Assembly: GCA_016212795.1 (NCBI GenBank)
Contig: JACRDT010000025.1
Span: 107,445-171,444, forward strand
Origin: Elusimicrobiota bacterium
GTDB lineage: Bacteria; Elusimicrobiota; Elusimicrobia; UBA1565; UBA9628
Length of the DNA: 64,000 nt
Reading direction: 5' to 3'
The notes beneath the pieces are model-generated. The model made no database searches, had not been told where the DNA came from, and saw only the letters and a list, made by a program, of their open reading frames with translations. Each line of letters begins with the position of its first letter. Within the stretch, counting starts at the first letter, position 1. Shown in pieces: positions 41,782 to 50,166 of the stretch. Both the position numbers and the translations under genes were made by a program.

Positions 41782-42602
41782 GGTCCCTCGCCGGCAGGGC
41801 CAGGCTGGGCGTCCCGCGCCGGGTACTCGAGCGCCGGGTCCTCCGGCGTCGCGGCCCCGGGCGACGAGGGGGCGTCGGCGGGCCGGGGCGCGGTCGAGGC
41901 CGAAGGACGAGCGTCCCGCGCGAAGCCCGCTTTGGGGGCTTCGCGCCCCTCGGGAAGGGTGTCGGCGGGCCGGGGCTCGGCGCCCGGGACCGCGGCGTCG
42001 GGGGCGATGCCGGCGAGCACCGCCCCTTCCGGGTTCGGTGCGAAACCCTCAAGAGGAGGCAGGTCCTCCAGGTTCCTCAGCCCGAAGTGGCGCATGAAGT
42101 CCGGGGTCGTGCCGTACATGAGGGGACGGCCCACGGTCTCCTTGCGTCCGACGACGTGCGCCAGCCCCTTCTCCATGAGGGTCTCGAGGGCCGCGATGAC
42201 CTCGACGCCCCGGATCTCCTCGATCTCGGAGCGCGTGATGGGCTGCTTGTAGGCGATGATGGCGAGGGTCTCGAGGCTCGCGGCGGAGAACTTCATGGTC
42301 ATGCGGTCGACGAACAGGCGCCGAACGAACGGCGCGAACTGCGCCCGCGTGGCCATCTGGTAGCCCTGGGCGACCTCCATGATCTGGAGGGACGAGCCCC
42401 GCTCGTCGAGCTCGCGCCGCATCTCCGCCACCAGCGCCTCGACGCGGGGCTGGTCCTTGACCTGGGTGAGGGTGCAGAGCTCCTTGCCGGAGAGAGGCCT
42501 GTCGGTGATGAACAGCAGCGCTTCGAGCGCCTTCCTGAGGTCCCCGTCAGCGGCCCCCCCTGCGGGGGGGCTGCTTGCGTCCGGGGGGCCAATCTGTTTC
42601 AT
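41778..42602 (-). CDS. scpB: Segregation and condensation protein ScpB
   Basis: 274 residues. The winged-helix core (about 20-190) shows LRKALEALLFITDRPLSGKEL, AAQ-like ATRAQFAPFVRRLF, KFSAASLETLAIIAYKQPITRSEIEEIRG and GRPLMYGTTPDF. It partners ScpA and SMC in chromosome condensation. The N-terminus (MKQIGPPDASSPPAGGAADG) is encoded by a subtype B palindrome. A Pro/Ala-rich tail of about 90 residues contains family C copy 4 (PEGREAPKAGFARD). Start chosen at 42602 for its GGAAGG Shine-Dalgarno. Confidence 0.9.
   Translation of the reverse strand: MKQIGPPDASSPPAGGAADGDLRKALEALLFITDRPLSGKELCTLTQVKDQPRVEALVAEMRRELDERGSSLQIMEVAQGYQMATRAQFAPFVRRLFVDRMTMKFSAASLETLAIIAYKQPITRSEIEEIRGVEVIAALETLMEKGLAHVVGRKETVGRPLMYGTTPDFMRHFGLRNLEDLPPLEGFAPNPEGAVLAGIAPDAAVPGAEPRPADTLPEGREAPKAGFARDARPSASTAPRPADAPSSPGAATPEDPALEYPARDAQPGPAGEGP
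41912..41971. repeat. In-gene palindromic element, family C copy 4
   Basis: GTCCCGCGCGAAGCCCGCTT, GGGGGCTTCGCGCCCCTCGG and a TGTCGGCGGGCC tail. Aligned with copy 3, paired positions change together (GGAGCCC/GGGCTCC against GAAGCCC/GGGCTTC), showing that the palindrome is maintained. Confidence 0.82.
42545..42602 (-). repeat. Palindromic repeat, subtype B, forming the start of scpB
   Basis: GTCAGCGGCC, C-run/G-run, CTGCTTGCGTCCGGGGGG, CCAATCTGTTTCAT. The terminal CAT is the scpB start codon, so the whole element is translated. Confidence 0.75.
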
Positions 42603-42631
42603 GGAACCTTCCTCTATTCTCGTTTTCGGTC

Positions 42632-43354
42632 TCAACTGTATATGATAGCAGACTTCTCCAAAGGCGTCCGCTTATGGACGAAGATGGGGCCGAAGGCCCG
42701 CTCCTGCTTGATGGACACGCGCTCGAGCTTGGCCAGCTCGAGGAGCGCCAGGAAGCAGCTGATGACCCCCCGGCGCTTTCGTTCCCCCGCGTAGATGTCG
42801 TTCCAGGTGACGCAGTCCCGGCCCTCGAGGAGGCCCATGATCTTGGCCATCTTCTCCTCGATGGGGAACTCCTCGCCCAGCAGCTCCGCGTGCTTGTCCT
42901 CGCAGCGCGCCAGGATGTCCTGGAGCGCGCCCAGGAGCTCCAGGAAGCCGATGCTCAACGTCTTCTCCGACTCCTGGAAACGCGGCTCGCCCCGGTAGCA
43001 GACGTCCTTGAACCGCTCCAGGCGGGTCTCCAGAGCCTGGGCCGCGCCCTTGAACTTCTTGTACTCGAGGAGCCTCGCCACGAGCTGCGCCTGGGGGTCG
43101 GGCCCCTCCGGGGCCTCCGGGTCCTGGCTCGGCAGGAGGGTCCTGGACTTGATGGCCAGCAGGGTCGCGGCCAGCACCAGGAAATCCCCCGCCACGTCGA
43201 GGTTGATCTGCTTCATCAGGTCCAGGTAGCCGAGGTACTCCTGCGTGATCTGGGCGATCGGGATGTTGTAGATGTCGAGGTCGTTCTTCTTGATGAGGAA
43301 CAGGAGGAGGTCCAGCGGCCCCTCGAACATCTCCAGATGGACCTCGTAGGCCAT
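42632..43354 (-). CDS. scpA: Segregation and condensation protein ScpA
   Basis: 240 residues, typical for the kleisin ScpA. Seen: YEVHLEMFEGPLDLLLFLIKKNDLDIYNIPIAQITQEYL and FLVLAATLLAIKSRTLLP, the N-terminal SMC-binding half, and a C-terminal winged helix. The start ATG overlaps the trpS stop by one base, and scpB follows by 29 bp, giving a trpS-scpA-scpB operon. Works with SMC and ScpB in chromosome organisation. Confidence 0.93.
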   Translation of the reverse strand: MAYEVHLEMFEGPLDLLLFLIKKNDLDIYNIPIAQITQEYLGYLDLMKQINLDVAGDFLVLAATLLAIKSRTLLPSQDPEAPEGPDPQAQLVARLLEYKKFKGAAQALETRLERFKDVCYRGEPRFQESEKTLSIGFLELLGALQDILARCEDKHAELLGEEFPIEEKMAKIMGLLEGRDCVTWNDIYAGERKRRGVISCFLALLELAKLERVSIKQERAFGPIFVHKRTPLEKSAIIYS

Positions 43355-44427
43355 CAGCGGAGCCTCATCGCCCGGCGCACCTTGTCCAGCGTCAAAGCCG
43401 CCGTTCGGCGGGCTTTGACGCTGCCTTCCTCAAGGATTTCCTCGACCGTCTTTGCATCGAATTGTTTTCGTTTGTCCCGGAACGCCGCGAACGGCCCCTC
43501 CAGCCGGCCGAGCAGGTCCTTCTTGCAGGCGACGCAGCCGATCTTTCCCGCCCGGCACTCGGCGCCGCGGGCCTCCCAGTCGGGGTTGTAGAGCTTGTGG
43601 AGCGCGAAGACGGAGCATCCCGGCGGGTTCTCCGGGCACGGCTCCGGATGCCCGGGGTCCGTGGCCCGGGCCCTGGTCGGGTCCGTGTACATCCCGGACA
43701 CCTTCGTCTTGAGGGTCTCCGGCTCCTCGTAGATGTCGATGGTGTTGCCGTAGGACTTCGACATCTTCCGGCCGTCCGTCCCCGGCACCTTGGGCGTCTC
43801 GGTCACGAGGGCCTTGGGCTCGGCCAGGACCTCGCCGTAGATCGCGTTGAAGCGGCGGGCGATCTCGCGGCTGAGCTCCAGGTGCGGCAGCTGGTCCTGC
43901 CCCACCGGAACCAGGTCCGCCCCGTAGATGAGGATGTCCGCGGCCTGGAGAACCGGGTATCCCAGGAACCCATGGGTGCGCAACGATTCGTCGGCCTGCG
44001 CCGTTGCGCAGGCCGACTCCGGCTCCTCAGGCGATACGTTTCCCAAGACCTTGCCGTGTTTGGTCTTGGCCAATTCCTGAAGTTGTTCCTTCCACGTCGG
44101 GTTGTTCTCCAGCCACGAGAGGGGCGTCACCATGGACAGGAGGAGGTAGAGCTCGGCGTGCTCCGGCACGCGCGACTGCCGGAAGATGACGCACTTGGCG
44201 GGGTCCAGGCCGGCCGCCAGCCAGTCCATCACCATCTCGCGGACGCTCCCTTCGAGCTCGTCGGTCCGGTCGTAGGCCGTGGTCAGCATGTGCCAGTCGG
44301 CCGCCGCGAAGTAGCACTCGCACTCGTCTTGGATCGCGACCCACTTCCTGAGCGCGCCCCAGAGATTGCCCAGATGCAGCCTGCCGGTCGGCCTCATCCC
44401 CGACATCACGACCTTGCGCTTCGTCAT
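43354..44427 (-). CDS. trpS: Tryptophanyl-tRNA synthetase
   Basis: 357 residues. Class I motifs TGRLHLGNLWGAL (HIGH-type) and KMSKSYGN, plus GYPVLQAADILIYGADLVPVGQDQ. Between KEQLQELAKTK and THGFLGYPVL lies an extra stretch of roughly 20 residues (SPEEPESACATAQADESL). It is encoded by a perfect 12-bp palindrome (43990-44017), probably an in-frame inserted element. A second hairpin (43391-43424) encodes the SVKARRTAALTL region. The ATG at 44427 overlaps the upstream stop (TGATG). Confidence 0.94.
   Translation of the reverse strand: MTKRKVVMSGMRPTGRLHLGNLWGALRKWVAIQDECECYFAAADWHMLTTAYDRTDELEGSVREMVMDWLAAGLDPAKCVIFRQSRVPEHAELYLLLSMVTPLSWLENNPTWKEQLQELAKTKHGKVLGNVSPEEPESACATAQADESLRTHGFLGYPVLQAADILIYGADLVPVGQDQLPHLELSREIARRFNAIYGEVLAEPKALVTETPKVPGTDGRKMSKSYGNTIDIYEEPETLKTKVSGMYTDPTRARATDPGHPEPCPENPPGCSVFALHKLYNPDWEARGAECRAGKIGCVACKKDLLGRLEGPFAAFRDKRKQFDAKTVEEILEEGSVKARRTAALTLDKVRRAMRLR
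43391..43424. repeat. Imperfect hairpin in the trpS 3' region
   Basis: GCGTCAAAGCC pairs with GGCTTTGACGC within coding sequence for a region conserved in TrpS, so here the hairpin does not obviously add residues. Confidence 0.55.
43990..44017. repeat. Perfect 12-bp palindrome inside trpS
   Basis: GTCGGCCTGCGC pairs with GCGCAGGCCGAC around CGTT. It encodes residues that look like an insertion relative to other TrpS proteins. Confidence 0.75.
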
Positions 44428-45059
44428 CAGATCAACCCCAGACCGGACAGGATGCCCAGGAAGAGCCGCGTGGGCACCGCCAGCAGCGGCCCGATGAGCC
44501 TCAGGGACGCCAGGAGCAGGATGATGGCGATGCCGAACGGCGCGTGCCGCTGGTAGGAGGCGCTCAGCCTGGGCGGCAGGAGGCCCGCGAGGATCCTGCT
44601 GCCGTCGAGAGGATGGATCGGGATGAGGTTGAAGAACGCCAGCACCATGTTGATGTGCACGGTGTAGAGCAGGGCGTGCAGGAGCGTCAACTGGAACTGC
44701 CCGACGACCAAGGGCGCCATCCGCCCCACCCGGAAGACCAGGACCGCGCCGAGGCACAACGCGAGGTTCGAGAGGGGGCCGGCCGCGGCCACGCGCATCA
44801 TGCCCTTCCTCGGGTCGTCGAAGTTCGCGGGGTTGACGGGCACGGGCTTGGCCCAGCCGAGGAGGGGCGCGCCCGCCGCCCAGCAGAGCAGCGGCAGGAT
44901 GACCGTCCCCAGGGGATCGAGGTGGTCGAGCGGGTTGAAGGAAAGGCGCCCGAGCCTGGCCGCCGTGTCGTCGCCGTGGCGCAGCGCGACCCTGCCGTGC
45001 GCGACCTCATGGAAGATGATCGAGAACAGCAGGATGGGGAGCTGGATCACCCATTCCAC
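44427..45059 (-). CDS. Site-2 protease family membrane protein (M50)
   Basis: 210 residues. Zinc motif HEVAH at residues 17-21 within the first helix and the second M50 motif NLIPIHPLDGSRI near 140-152 giving the Asp ligand; four or five membrane helices. This small, PDZ-less form is common next to trpS and scpA in many phyla, usually annotated as a site-2 protease or peptidase M50. Substrate unknown. It overlaps trpS by one base. Confidence 0.88.
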   Translation of the reverse strand: MEWVIQLPILLFSIIFHEVAHGRVALRHGDDTAARLGRLSFNPLDHLDPLGTVILPLLCWAAGAPLLGWAKPVPVNPANFDDPRKGMMRVAAAGPLSNLALCLGAVLVFRVGRMAPLVVGQFQLTLLHALLYTVHINMVLAFFNLIPIHPLDGSRILAGLLPPRLSASYQRHAPFGIAIILLLASLRLIGPLLAVPTRLFLGILSGLGLI

Positions 45060-45062
45060 GGT

Positions 45063-45464
45063 CTACCCCTCGGCCCGGCCCTTCAAGGCGGAGAGGACGT
45101 CGGCCAGCGCGTTGAGCAGCCTCTTGGGTTCGAAGGGCTTGGCCAGGAAGACCTTGACGTTCGGGAACTGCTGGAAGACGTCCCTGAGCTCCGTGTAGCC
45201 GGTCAGCAGGATGACCGGGATGGATCGGGCCGTCGGATGCGCCTTCATCTTGTCGAGGACCATGTAGGCGTTCACGTTGGGCAGCATGACGTCGAGGATG
45301 ATGACCTCCAGGTTGGCTCCCGGCCCGCCGCCTTCCATCCCCATGACCTTGAGGGCCTCGCCCCCGTCGCCGGCCGTCACGACGGTGTGGCCGGCCTTGC
45401 CCAGGAGCGCCGCCACCTGCTGGAGCAGGAGCGGCTCGTCTTCCACGACCAAGATGTTCGCCAT
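45063..45464 (-). CDS. Single-domain response regulator
   Basis: 133 residues, receiver only: VVEDE acidic pair, phospho-acceptor Asp58 in VIILDVMLP, LLTGY and Lys in LAKPFEP. A Gly-rich insert (GMEGGGPGANLE) precedes the Asp strand. No output domain and no kinase nearby. It lies 3 bp from the M50 gene. Its partner is unknown. Confidence 0.87.
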   Translation of the reverse strand: MANILVVEDEPLLLQQVAALLGKAGHTVVTAGDGGEALKVMGMEGGGPGANLEVIILDVMLPNVNAYMVLDKMKAHPTARSIPVILLTGYTELRDVFQQFPNVKVFLAKPFEPKRLLNALADVLSALKGRAEG

Positions 45465-45491
45465 GTCACGACCTCCTCAAAAACAGCCAAA

Positions 45492-45589
45492 TAAACGGCA
45501 TCTGCCCCCTCGCTGCACGATCCTCCGCTGCTGCTCGCCCCTGGCCGAGTCCAGCAAGCGGCCAGGCCGTGGGGGAGACGAGTGACTTC
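45492..45589 (+). repeat. Palindromic repeat, subtype A' (extended stem)
   Basis: AAACGGCATCTGCCCCCTCGCT, then GCTGCTCGCCC, the stem CTGGCCG...CGGCCAG and GGGGGAGACGAGTGACTTC. It fills most of the 152-bp gap between the CCA-type enzyme gene and the regulator gene; nothing else was seen there. Confidence 0.75.
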
Positions 45590-45616
45590 ATTCTACAAAG
45601 TTGGCGCCCCATGACG

Positions 45617-46753
45617 CTAAGAGCGCAAACGGGCGCTCAACCACCGCAGCGCCTCCTTCCTGGAGCGGAGCCGGCCCGCCCACTGCAGCCGGCCCGCCTC
45701 GTCGAGGATGGCGCCGTAGCCCGCCCCGGGCTCGACCCCCAGCCCCTGGAGGTCCCGGCCGGTGAGGAACCTCGCCCGCAAGGCCGCGGGGGCCAGCCTC
45801 GGGTCGGCGTGCCGGATGATGCCGGCGGCGACCCGCGACGGCCGGCCCGCCGGGGAGGACTTCGTCTCGGCGAGCTTGAGCGCCTCGACCACGGGCGCCG
45901 ACATCGGGCGCTCGAGCGGCAAGGAGCGGACGAACTCCCTGCCGGCCTCGCCCAGCCCGACCGCCATCACCCCCAGACGCTCGAGCCGCCCCTCGGGCCA
46001 GGAGCGCGCCGGCCTGAGGCCGGGATGGACGAGCTCCAGGTAGCCCAGCCGCCGGAGCCGCCGCAGGGCCGGAGCGGGATCGGCCTCGTCGAGCACGCGC
46101 AGGAGCTCGGTCATGAGACGGTGGCGCGACAGCCTCGCGGCCCAGCCGCGCTCGAGGGCCTCCGTCGCCAGGCGCGTGAGCCCGGCCGCGGGCCGCAGGC
46201 CCAGGCGCCAGAGGTAGCGCGCCATGCGGAAGACCCGCGTGGGGTCGTCGCGGAAGCTCGCCGGATGCAGGACCCTCAGGGTCCGGGCCTCGAGGTCCCG
46301 GCGGCCGCCGTGGGGGTCGATCAGCGCGCCGACGCCCTCCCGCTCGAGCTTGAGGGCCATCGCGTTGACCGTGAAGTCCCGCCGGGCGAGGTCCGAAACG
46401 ATGGGCGCGGGCCTGACCTCCGGGAGCGCCGCCGGCGCGGCGTAGGTCTCGGAGCGGGAGATGGCGAAATCCACCCTGAAACTCCCCCCGATGACGCGCA
46501 GCGTCCCGAACTGGCTGGCCGCGGGGCCGTCCGCCCCGAGCATCCGCGCGCAGAGGCGGGCGAGAGGGGCGGGGTCGCTCTCGGCCACGAGGTCCAGGTC
46601 GTGCGAGGCCGGCCGCCGGAGGATGAGGTCCCGGACGCATCCTCCGGCCAGGTAGAGCGGGATCCCGAGGTCGCAGGCCTCGGCCGAAACCGGCCCGAGG
46701 ACTTTCCACAGGCGGGAAGGAAGGCGGATGGTTGCCGGATGAGTTCTTTTCAT
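45617..46753 (-). CDS. CCA-adding/poly(A) polymerase family nucleotidyltransferase
   Basis: 378 residues. Class II nucleotidyltransferase head: IPLYLAGGCVRDLILRR followed by DLDLV (catalytic Asp pair), then RRDFTVNAMAL and RVFRMARYLWRLGL of the neck. Either tRNA CCA terminus repair or polyadenylation fits; the sequence does not decide between them. The start ATG overlaps the DUF4175-like gene stop (ATGA). No HD domain was seen at the C-terminus. Confidence 0.88.
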   Translation of the reverse strand: MKRTHPATIRLPSRLWKVLGPVSAEACDLGIPLYLAGGCVRDLILRRPASHDLDLVAESDPAPLARLCARMLGADGPAASQFGTLRVIGGSFRVDFAISRSETYAAPAALPEVRPAPIVSDLARRDFTVNAMALKLEREGVGALIDPHGGRRDLEARTLRVLHPASFRDDPTRVFRMARYLWRLGLRPAAGLTRLATEALERGWAARLSRHRLMTELLRVLDEADPAPALRRLRRLGYLELVHPGLRPARSWPEGRLERLGVMAVGLGEAGREFVRSLPLERPMSAPVVEALKLAETKSSPAGRPSRVAAGIIRHADPRLAPAALRARFLTGRDLQGLGVEPGAGYGAILDEAGRLQWAGRLRSRKEALRWLSARLRS

Positions 46754-49700
46754 TGGGCGATGCGTTTGAAATACTCCTTGATCACTCCCTCCATGGCCCG
46801 GGGCCTCCTCTCCCGGAGGGAGCGTTCGAGCTCCGAACGTATCTCGCGAGGCGGGACGTAGTCCTTGGCCCCGGGCAAGGGCACGAACCCGGTGTCCGCC
46901 CCTGCCCTCCCCCCCCGGCCCTCCCGCCGGCCCGGCGAGGAAGAATCGAAGGATTCCCCCATCACGGTCTGGGTCATCTTCCGGGATTGCATGGCCTTCT
47001 GCATATCCGAGAGGCCCTGGTCGAGGAGCCTCAGCGCCTCCTCCTGCCGGCTCAAGGCCGATGAGGAATCGCCGCGCCCCAGGTCGCCCTCGGCGGCGGA
47101 TTGCTCGACCTGGGACTTCTCGACGCGCTCCAAAGCCCCTTCGGGCAGCCTCCAGAAAGCGGCCTCCAGGGATTCGAGCGCCGCCTGCAGCTTCTGGGTC
47201 TTGCCCCTCACGGACGCCTGGCGGGAAGCGGCGTCCAAGCATTGAGCGTCGCCTTCCTTGGCCGGCGGCGCGTGGGGCGCTCCCTCCAGGGCGCGCCGGA
47301 TGGCGTCCTCTTCGTCGGCGAAATACTCGAGGTCCGCCTTCGGCTCGCGCTCCCTCGAGGCCTGTTGGCGCAAGGTGGCCGCGATGCCCCTCAGACGGAC
47401 GGGAGCCTGAGCGACCTCGGAGGATTCGAGCTCGCCCAGGACCAGCCGCATCTCCCCCAGGACGGCCCCCGGCAACGACGTCCTCCCCGGGGCGGCCCCC
47501 GAGCTGACGAGCACCCTCTGGCGGGCGGCCAGCTCGGCCAGGAGCGCCTTCTGGCTCTCCAGGAGCTCCTTCATCGCCCGTTGGCGTATCGACTGGGTCT
47601 GGTCGAGGCTCTTGGACTGGTCCTCGACGACCTCGGACCAGAGCTCGCGGGCCTTCTCCGCGGCCGGGGGATTGGAGGACGAGGAGAGGGCTCCCGCCGC
47701 GGCGTCCCTGATGGCCTGCTGCATCTGGGAGAGGTCCTCGGCGAGCTTCTTGGCGAGCCGAGCCGCCTTCTCGAAGTCGCCGGCGGCGATGGCCGCCTCG
47801 ATGGCGGCCGTCTGAGCGACGGCGTCGTAGAGCGGCAGCGCGATCTCCCGCCTGGAAGAGGCCTGCGAGGCGGGCCCCGCGTCGGGCATGGCCGCCAGGG
47901 CCCGGCCGAACTGGTCCAGCTGGCTCTTGAGGCGGCTCAGGGCCTGCTGCACCATCCGGAGCGCCTCCGACCGCGCCGCCGAAGACTGGGCCTGGCGGGC
48001 GGCCTCGAGAGCGGACTCGATGTTGTCGGCGGATTGGCTCATCCGGCCGGCGTGCGAGTTGAAATCCTGGAGGTTGGCGAGCTGCCGGCCGGAGGCGAAC
48101 TCCGCCATCGCGCCGCGCAGCTTGGCCGAGAGACGCCGGTTGAGCTGGCGGGCTTGCGCCCAGTCCTTCCTTCTCGCCGATTCGGCGGCGGCCCCGAGCG
48201 GGCCCTTCTGCGCGGCGTCGAGCTCCGACGCCATGGACCGGAAGGCCTCGGCCAGCCCGGGGTTGGCGTAGGCATCCTTCGACATCGCGGCCGCGAGGTC
48301 GGCGACGCTCTGGCTCGTGATCTTCCACGCCCCGGGCAGTCCCGAAAGCCGCCGCTCGACCTCCTCGAGGTCGGACGCAGCGCAGGCCTGCGTCGAAGCG
48401 CTCAGCTTGTCGAAGACCTCGCCGAGCTTGCCGTGCGCCTGCAGGAGGCCCTGCACGTTGCCCTCGGCGCTGGCCCATCGACGGATGCTGTCCTCGTGGG
48501 CGGACTCGAAATCCACGAGCTCCACGATGCCCTTGGCCGAGAGGGCGGTCTGGGGCTTCAAGCCGTTATCCTGGACCTCGATCTGGAACTCGACCTTGGC
48601 GCCGTCGGGCAGGCCCCCCAGGTCCAAGGCATAGTCGCCGAGGAAGTCCTTCGGCGCGGCCTCCCCGCCGAACTCCCGCAGGACCACGGTCCTGCTCCCG
48701 GAGCCGGCGCCGCCGGCCCCGGCCGCCTGGAGCCTGAGGGCGACCCGGGAGACCCCCAGGTCGTCGCTCGCGCCATAGGCTATCGGGATGGCGTCATGCC
48801 GGCTGGCCTGCAGCCGCATCGTGGGCGAAAGAAGCTCCGCCTTGGGCGGTTGGTCGGCGAGCGCCTTGAGCCGGTAGACCTCGGGCCTGGGGTCCACCCG
48901 GCCATCGGCCGCGGTGAGCTCGAAGTGGAACGTCGCGTCCTCGGTCGCCAGGAAGCCGCCCTCGAATCCCCCGCCCCGCTGTTCACCCCCCTCGCTACTC
49001 ACCCCCTGCCGCTGCGCGGCAGGCCGCATGCTGGACTCGGCCAGGCCGCGGGGGAGGCGAGTCGTCACGACGCGCCTCATCTGGATCGGCGAGACGGCCC
49101 CCGACACCCTGAGGACCGCCTTGTCCAGACGCTCCGAGGGCTCGCCGACCATCGTGACGAAGCTCCCCCGCATGACCTTCAGCTCCGAACCCGGGTCCAC
49201 GGCCTGCTCCGTCACCGCTCCCCGCGGGGAACGCACCCGCGCCTGGACGGCTCTCCACGCCGGCGCCGTGACGGGGGTGAGGGCGTAGGTCCGGGTCTCG
49301 AGGTCCCGCCAGGCGATCCGGTACCGGACCGGCGCCGTCAGCTCCTCGACGCCATAGCTCGCGCCATCGGCCGTCGACGCGTCCCACTCGGCCCGTCGCC
49401 ACGCCGATCCTTGTCCCCTGAGCCACAGCTCGAGCGGCGCCCTGGACAGGCGCCCGCCGGGGCGCCGGGTCCATTTGGCCGAGATCGTGACGGGCTTGCC
49501 CCATTCGCGGAGGGCGTCCGCGGGGGAGACGGCGACGTAGGACTCCAGGGGGGCGTCGCGCCATGGGGCCATGACGCGCTGCCACGCCGCGGCGTCGGCG
49601 AGCCACGGGAGCGACGCCGCCCCCGCGACAGCCGCGAGCGCCCCGGCCCTGGCCCACCGGGAGGGCTTCCAGGAGAAAAGCGGCCGGTCCGGCAGGCGCC

Positions 49701-50115
49701 GCAGGAGGGCGTCCGTCCGGGCCAGGTGCTCGTCTCGCAGCTCCTCCGAGGTATGGGGGCTCCCGACGCGCCGCAGGTCCCAGGCCGTCTTGAGATGATG
49801 CCTCAGCCCCGGGAACTCGGACTGCGCGCGGGCGAGGACCTCGCCCCAATCGAACCTCCGGAACGGGAGGACGAGCAGGACGAACGAGGAAGCCAGCAGA
49901 GCCGCCCCGCCGCCCGCCAGCAGGACCAGCCGGACCGACTGCGGCAGCGCGAAGAACCTGTCGGCGGCCAGGCCGGCGGCCAAGCAGGCCATGGGCCAGG
50001 TCAGCAGCCTCGCCAAGCCCTCGCACAGCGCCCCCCCCAGGAGGTCCGCCCTCCAGCGGGCGGTCTTGGCGGCGAGTTCCGAGCCGGTCTTGCCGGGAAG
50101 CCCCGTCGAGGACAT
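46750..50115 (-). CDS. DUF4175-like giant membrane protein
   Basis: 1121 residues from ATG 50115; ATG 50133 adds 6. Three membrane helices near 35-80 and 160-180, a beta-rich middle (about 190-470; VRYRIAWRDLETRTYALTPV) and a very long alpha-helical, Gln/Glu/Ala-rich C-terminal half with many coiled coils (AIRDAAAGALSSSSNPPAAEKARELWSE). This matches the DUF4175 layout of unknown function. A family A' palindrome (48983-49070) inserts VVTTRLPRGLAESSMRPAAQ in frame in the beta-rich part. Confidence 0.65.
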   Translation of the reverse strand: MSSTGLPGKTGSELAAKTARWRADLLGGALCEGLARLLTWPMACLAAGLAADRFFALPQSVRLVLLAGGGAALLASSFVLLVLPFRRFDWGEVLARAQSEFPGLRHHLKTAWDLRRVGSPHTSEELRDEHLARTDALLRRLPDRPLFSWKPSRWARAGALAAVAGAASLPWLADAAAWQRVMAPWRDAPLESYVAVSPADALREWGKPVTISAKWTRRPGGRLSRAPLELWLRGQGSAWRRAEWDASTADGASYGVEELTAPVRYRIAWRDLETRTYALTPVTAPAWRAVQARVRSPRGAVTEQAVDPGSELKVMRGSFVTMVGEPSERLDKAVLRVSGAVSPIQMRRVVTTRLPRGLAESSMRPAAQRQGVSSEGGEQRGGGFEGGFLATEDATFHFELTAADGRVDPRPEVYRLKALADQPPKAELLSPTMRLQASRHDAIPIAYGASDDLGVSRVALRLQAAGAGGAGSGSRTVVLREFGGEAAPKDFLGDYALDLGGLPDGAKVEFQIEVQDNGLKPQTALSAKGIVELVDFESAHEDSIRRWASAEGNVQGLLQAHGKLGEVFDKLSASTQACAASDLEEVERRLSGLPGAWKITSQSVADLAAAMSKDAYANPGLAEAFRSMASELDAAQKGPLGAAAESARRKDWAQARQLNRRLSAKLRGAMAEFASGRQLANLQDFNSHAGRMSQSADNIESALEAARQAQSSAARSEALRMVQQALSRLKSQLDQFGRALAAMPDAGPASQASSRREIALPLYDAVAQTAAIEAAIAAGDFEKAARLAKKLAEDLSQMQQAIRDAAAGALSSSSNPPAAEKARELWSEVVEDQSKSLDQTQSIRQRAMKELLESQKALLAELAARQRVLVSSGAAPGRTSLPGAVLGEMRLVLGELESSEVAQAPVRLRGIAATLRQQASREREPKADLEYFADEEDAIRRALEGAPHAPPAKEGDAQCLDAASRQASVRGKTQKLQAALESLEAAFWRLPEGALERVEKSQVEQSAAEGDLGRGDSSSALSRQEEALRLLDQGLSDMQKAMQSRKMTQTVMGESFDSSSPGRREGRGGRAGADTGFVPLPGAKDYVPPREIRSELERSLRERRPRAMEGVIKEYFKRIAQ
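48983..49070 (+). repeat. Palindromic repeat, subtype A', inside a coding sequence
   Basis: CTCGCTACTCACCCCC, inner stem TGCCGC/GCGGCA, ACTCGGCCAGGCCGC, GGGGGAGGCGAGTCGTCAC. Translated on the minus strand as a stretch of roughly 28 residues that interrupts the beta-rich domain without breaking the frame. Confidence 0.8.
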
Positions 50116-50166
50116 GCGCAGGAAAGATACCACAATTGCCCCGGCCGGGCAAAGGGCCGGGGCCGG

